64,000 bases of DNA from an uncultured Tateyamaria sp. (GTDB taxonomy: Bacteria > Pseudomonadota > Alphaproteobacteria > Rhodobacterales > Rhodobacteraceae): the NCBI RefSeq assembly GCF_947504105.1, contig NZ_CANNGP010000009.1:61728-125727 (forward strand), in the 5' to 3' direction. Both the position numbers and the translations under genes were made by a program. Shown piece by piece: positions 62,313 through 64,000 of this stretch; the stretch's first letter is position 1; each line of letters starts with the position of its first letter. Under the pieces are notes generated by a model that had not been told where the DNA came from, did not search any database, and saw only the letters and a program-made list of their open reading frames with translations.

Positions 62313-62528
62313 TCAGTTACGCCAGTTTGCCGGTACGTCCCAGATGGGCTTTGCGCTTTCACGCGCGGCGCGGTCCGCTTTGATGCCGATGTCGTTCAGG
62401 CGCTGCGAATCCAAACGTGCCAGGGCGCGACGGGATTTCCAGACTGCAAAGAGCGTGCCCAGTGTCGGAATGCGGCGTGCGCCCCGGTTCATGTTGGCGT
62501 GACGGGCTGTGATGTCGGTAAGGGCCAT
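62313..62528 (-). CDS. DUF1127 protein
   Basis: A 71-residue basic protein. The DUF1127 core is TLFAVWKSRRALARLDSQRL, then NDIGIKADRAARESAKPIWD. Small DUF1127 proteins in alphaproteobacteria affect RNA turnover and phosphate or stress responses. It is divergent from the LysR gene. Confidence 0.92.
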   Translation of the reverse strand: MALTDITARHANMNRGARRIPTLGTLFAVWKSRRALARLDSQRLNDIGIKADRAARESAKPIWDVPANWRN

Positions 62529-62605
62529 GGGGGCAATCCTTTCTAAATCTGTGATGGGTAGGCCGGGTTAAATCAAGTTCCTTGATGTATATGGAGGATT
62601 ATGGC

Positions 62606-62624
62606 ACATTCTTAAAACGAATGT
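62606..62624. promoter_or_regulatory. LysR-type operator
   Basis: ACATTC-N7-GAATGT is a perfect interrupted palindrome containing the T-N11-A LysR motif. It is 29 bp before the LysR start and between the divergent DUF1127 and LysR genes. Confidence 0.55.
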
Positions 62625-62653
62625 TTTTGATGTGAAGCATCAGGGAGTGTGAT

Positions 62654-63538
62654 GTGAGAAATTTGGATATAACGACGCTTCGGTCGTTTGTCGCTGTTGC
62701 GGAAAGCGGCGGTGTCACGCGGGCGGCAGGGTTTTTGCATCTGACACAATCGGCCGTCTCGATGCAGCTGAAGCGGTTGGAGGAATTGCTGGGCCTCGAC
62801 CTTTTTGACCGATCCGGCCGGACCATTGCCCTGACGGCGTCTGGTGAACAGTTGCTGGTCTTCGCCCGCCGTATGGTTGCGTTGAATGATGAGGTGATCA
62901 CACGGCTGACAGACCAGGCATATGAAGGCGAGATTACGCTGGGTGTGCCTCATGACATCGTGTATCCGGCCATTCCACGCGTATTGAAGCAGTTTCATGC
63001 CGCCTTTCCCCGGGTGAAAGTGCAGCTTGACAGCTCGTACACCCGACGGCTCAAGGCAGAATTCGCCAAGGGTGCCTGCGATATCATCCTCACGACCGAA
63101 ACCGGCATGGATGCCGGTGGTGAACAGCTGTGCACAAAACCGCTCTGCTGGGTGGGTGCACCGGGCGGGTCGGCGTGGCGTCAACGCCCGCTAAAGCTCG
63201 CTTTTGGTCGGCAGTGCACATTCCGACCAAGAGTTGTCGAAGGGTTGGATGCGGCGGACATTCCATGGGACGTGGTTGTCGAAACTGAAAGCGATCGCAC
63301 GATCGAGGCAACAGTCAGCGCGGATCTGGCTGTGCACACCATGATCGAAGGGACAGAGCCGCCGCATCTTGATCGGATCGATCATGGGGGTGCCTTGCCT
63401 GATCTGCCCATGCACAGCATCAATTTGTATGGTGCAGGTGGTGCGGCGAACGAGGTGCATGATGCGCTTGTTGGTTTTCTGCGTCGTGCATTTGAAGCGC
63501 CGGATGCAACAACCTTGCGGGCGGTTGCAAACCGCTGA
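62654..63538 (+). CDS. LysR-family transcriptional regulator
   Basis: A 294-residue regulator. The N-terminal helix-turn-helix is DITTLRSFVAVAESGGVTRA and AGFLHLTQSAVSMQLKRLEE. A periplasmic-binding-like effector domain fills residues 95-290 (GEITLGVPHDIVYPAIPRVL). The start is GTG at 62654 with CAGGGAG upstream. The adjacent interrupted palindrome suggests control of itself and DUF1127. The effector is unknown. Confidence 0.93.
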   Translation: MRNLDITTLRSFVAVAESGGVTRAAGFLHLTQSAVSMQLKRLEELLGLDLFDRSGRTIALTASGEQLLVFARRMVALNDEVITRLTDQAYEGEITLGVPHDIVYPAIPRVLKQFHAAFPRVKVQLDSSYTRRLKAEFAKGACDIILTTETGMDAGGEQLCTKPLCWVGAPGGSAWRQRPLKLAFGRQCTFRPRVVEGLDAADIPWDVVVETESDRTIEATVSADLAVHTMIEGTEPPHLDRIDHGGALPDLPMHSINLYGAGGAANEVHDALVGFLRRAFEAPDATTLRAVANR

Positions 63539-64000
63539 AATGAGTTGTCGTACTTGAACGATTGGGCGGAATTCAGCCAATCAGAGCGCGCGCGGTCCAT
63601 TCGCGCGCGCCTTGCTAAAATCCTAGTTACTTTAATACACGGGCGGGAATAAGAAGCTTGAGGTGCCGGATTTGGCGGATAATGCATCTCTTAACGTATT
63701 GAATATAAACATAAAATTTAATTATGTCTCAGCCCGAATTTGCGGCAGGTGTCTTCTTGTGCCTTCGTTTTTTGGCTTAGATTGTCCAGTTGCTCTACGC
63801 CTTATGGCTGAAAGATGTCAGGGCTATTCGCGCTGAGCGGGTATTCTAATTGAAAAAAAAGCTTGTGCTGCGTACAATAATACGAGGGAGTAAGACGATG
63901 ATGAGGATCATCTGCCAGTTTACCTAGTGTTCCGAGTCTGACACCTCTTACCTGTTCCCCCGGATTTCATCGAGGGAGTTCAGAGCGCGGCGTTCACGGG
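63539..64000. other. Gene-free AT-rich tail
   Basis: No long open frame is seen. The stretch has GCGCGC-rich inverted motifs near 63577-63611 (AGCGCGCGCGG and CGCGCGCGCC) and an AT-rich block at about 63690-63730. At 63898 an ATG with upstream GAGGGAG opens only a 9-residue frame. This could be a promoter region of a gene beyond the window or a leader peptide. Confidence 0.45.

Noticed and set aside
1..64000. CRISPR arrays, insertion sequences or prophage
   Set aside because: No regularly spaced repeats, transposase or phage structural genes were found on either strand.

Overview
The window is a chromosomal segment of a high-GC alphaproteobacterium, almost certainly a member of the Rhodobacteraceae (Roseobacter group). 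Evidence: PutA without a DNA-binding domain next to a divergent Lrp-type regulator; two SOS boxes of the alphaproteobacterial GTTC-N7-GTTC type in front of imuA-like and mmcB-like genes; the L-carnitine dehydrogenase/thioesterase fusion next to a BKACE gene; DUF3572, DUF983, DUF1127 and DUF2927 genes; a hom-glpX-recJ block. No prophage, insertion sequence or CRISPR array is visible. Most of the sequence is ordinary core genome with short intergenic gaps.

Layout. 1-3 kb: proline catabolism (truncated putA, putR), a small TPR protein, and a tRNA-Leu(UAA) gene split by a 242-nt group I intron. 3.4-11.8 kb: chemoreceptor, metG, MFS transporter, YceI, SOS-controlled imuA-like gene, aldo-keto reductase. 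11.9-18.7 kb: a carnitine catabolism locus (GlxA-type regulator, BKACE, lipoprotein, dehydrogenase-thioesterase fusion), an XRE regulator, a desaturase and an EamA exporter. 18.7-24.7 kb: Nudix hydrolase, DUF983, an EF-hand/ECF sigma/membrane protein/metal-sensor cluster, a PleD-like diguanylate cyclase with a degenerate receiver, DUF3572 and a HAD phosphatase. 24.8-28.1 kb: a non-pyrrolysine MttB homologue, then an H-NOX-like protein lacking the heme ligand, coupled to an HNOBA-GGDEF cyclase. 28.3-34.7 kb: tRNA-Glu, recJ-glpX-hom, a TetR regulator and pirin. 34.8-41.1 kb: a candidate 6S RNA, an ArsR/SRPBCC/cupin operon with a large operator-like palindrome, a ClpP-like periplasmic protein with a membrane partner, SOS-controlled mmcB, and a lower-GC pair (DUF6058-like gene and an ArsR gene with one in-frame amber codon). 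41.1-49.4 kb: dtd, nitroreductase and a membrane-stress-like cluster (zinc-ribbon protein, small membrane protein, SPFH protein, DUF2927 lipoprotein, TelA, XpaC, micro-protein), interrupted by head-to-head fragments of a sugar kinase and L-rhamnose isomerase. 49.6-64 kb: rluB, tadA, UPF0173, ceramidase-like, gatCA, an excalibur lipoprotein, an amidase, rnpB, YHS/SPW genes with an AraC regulator, rpmG, a small acetyltransferase/kinase operon, a frameshifted cupin, a Bax-inhibitor-1 protein, DUF1127 and a LysR regulator.

The most unusual items are the intron-split tRNA-Leu, the H-NOX/diguanylate cyclase pair without a heme ligand, and the TelA-XpaC-SPFH-zinc-ribbon cluster. Smaller ones are perfect tandem duplications inside or at the end of genes, fresh-looking pseudogenes, and two families of intergenic repeats at gene ends. 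Family assignments come from reading the translations and recalling families; no database search was possible.
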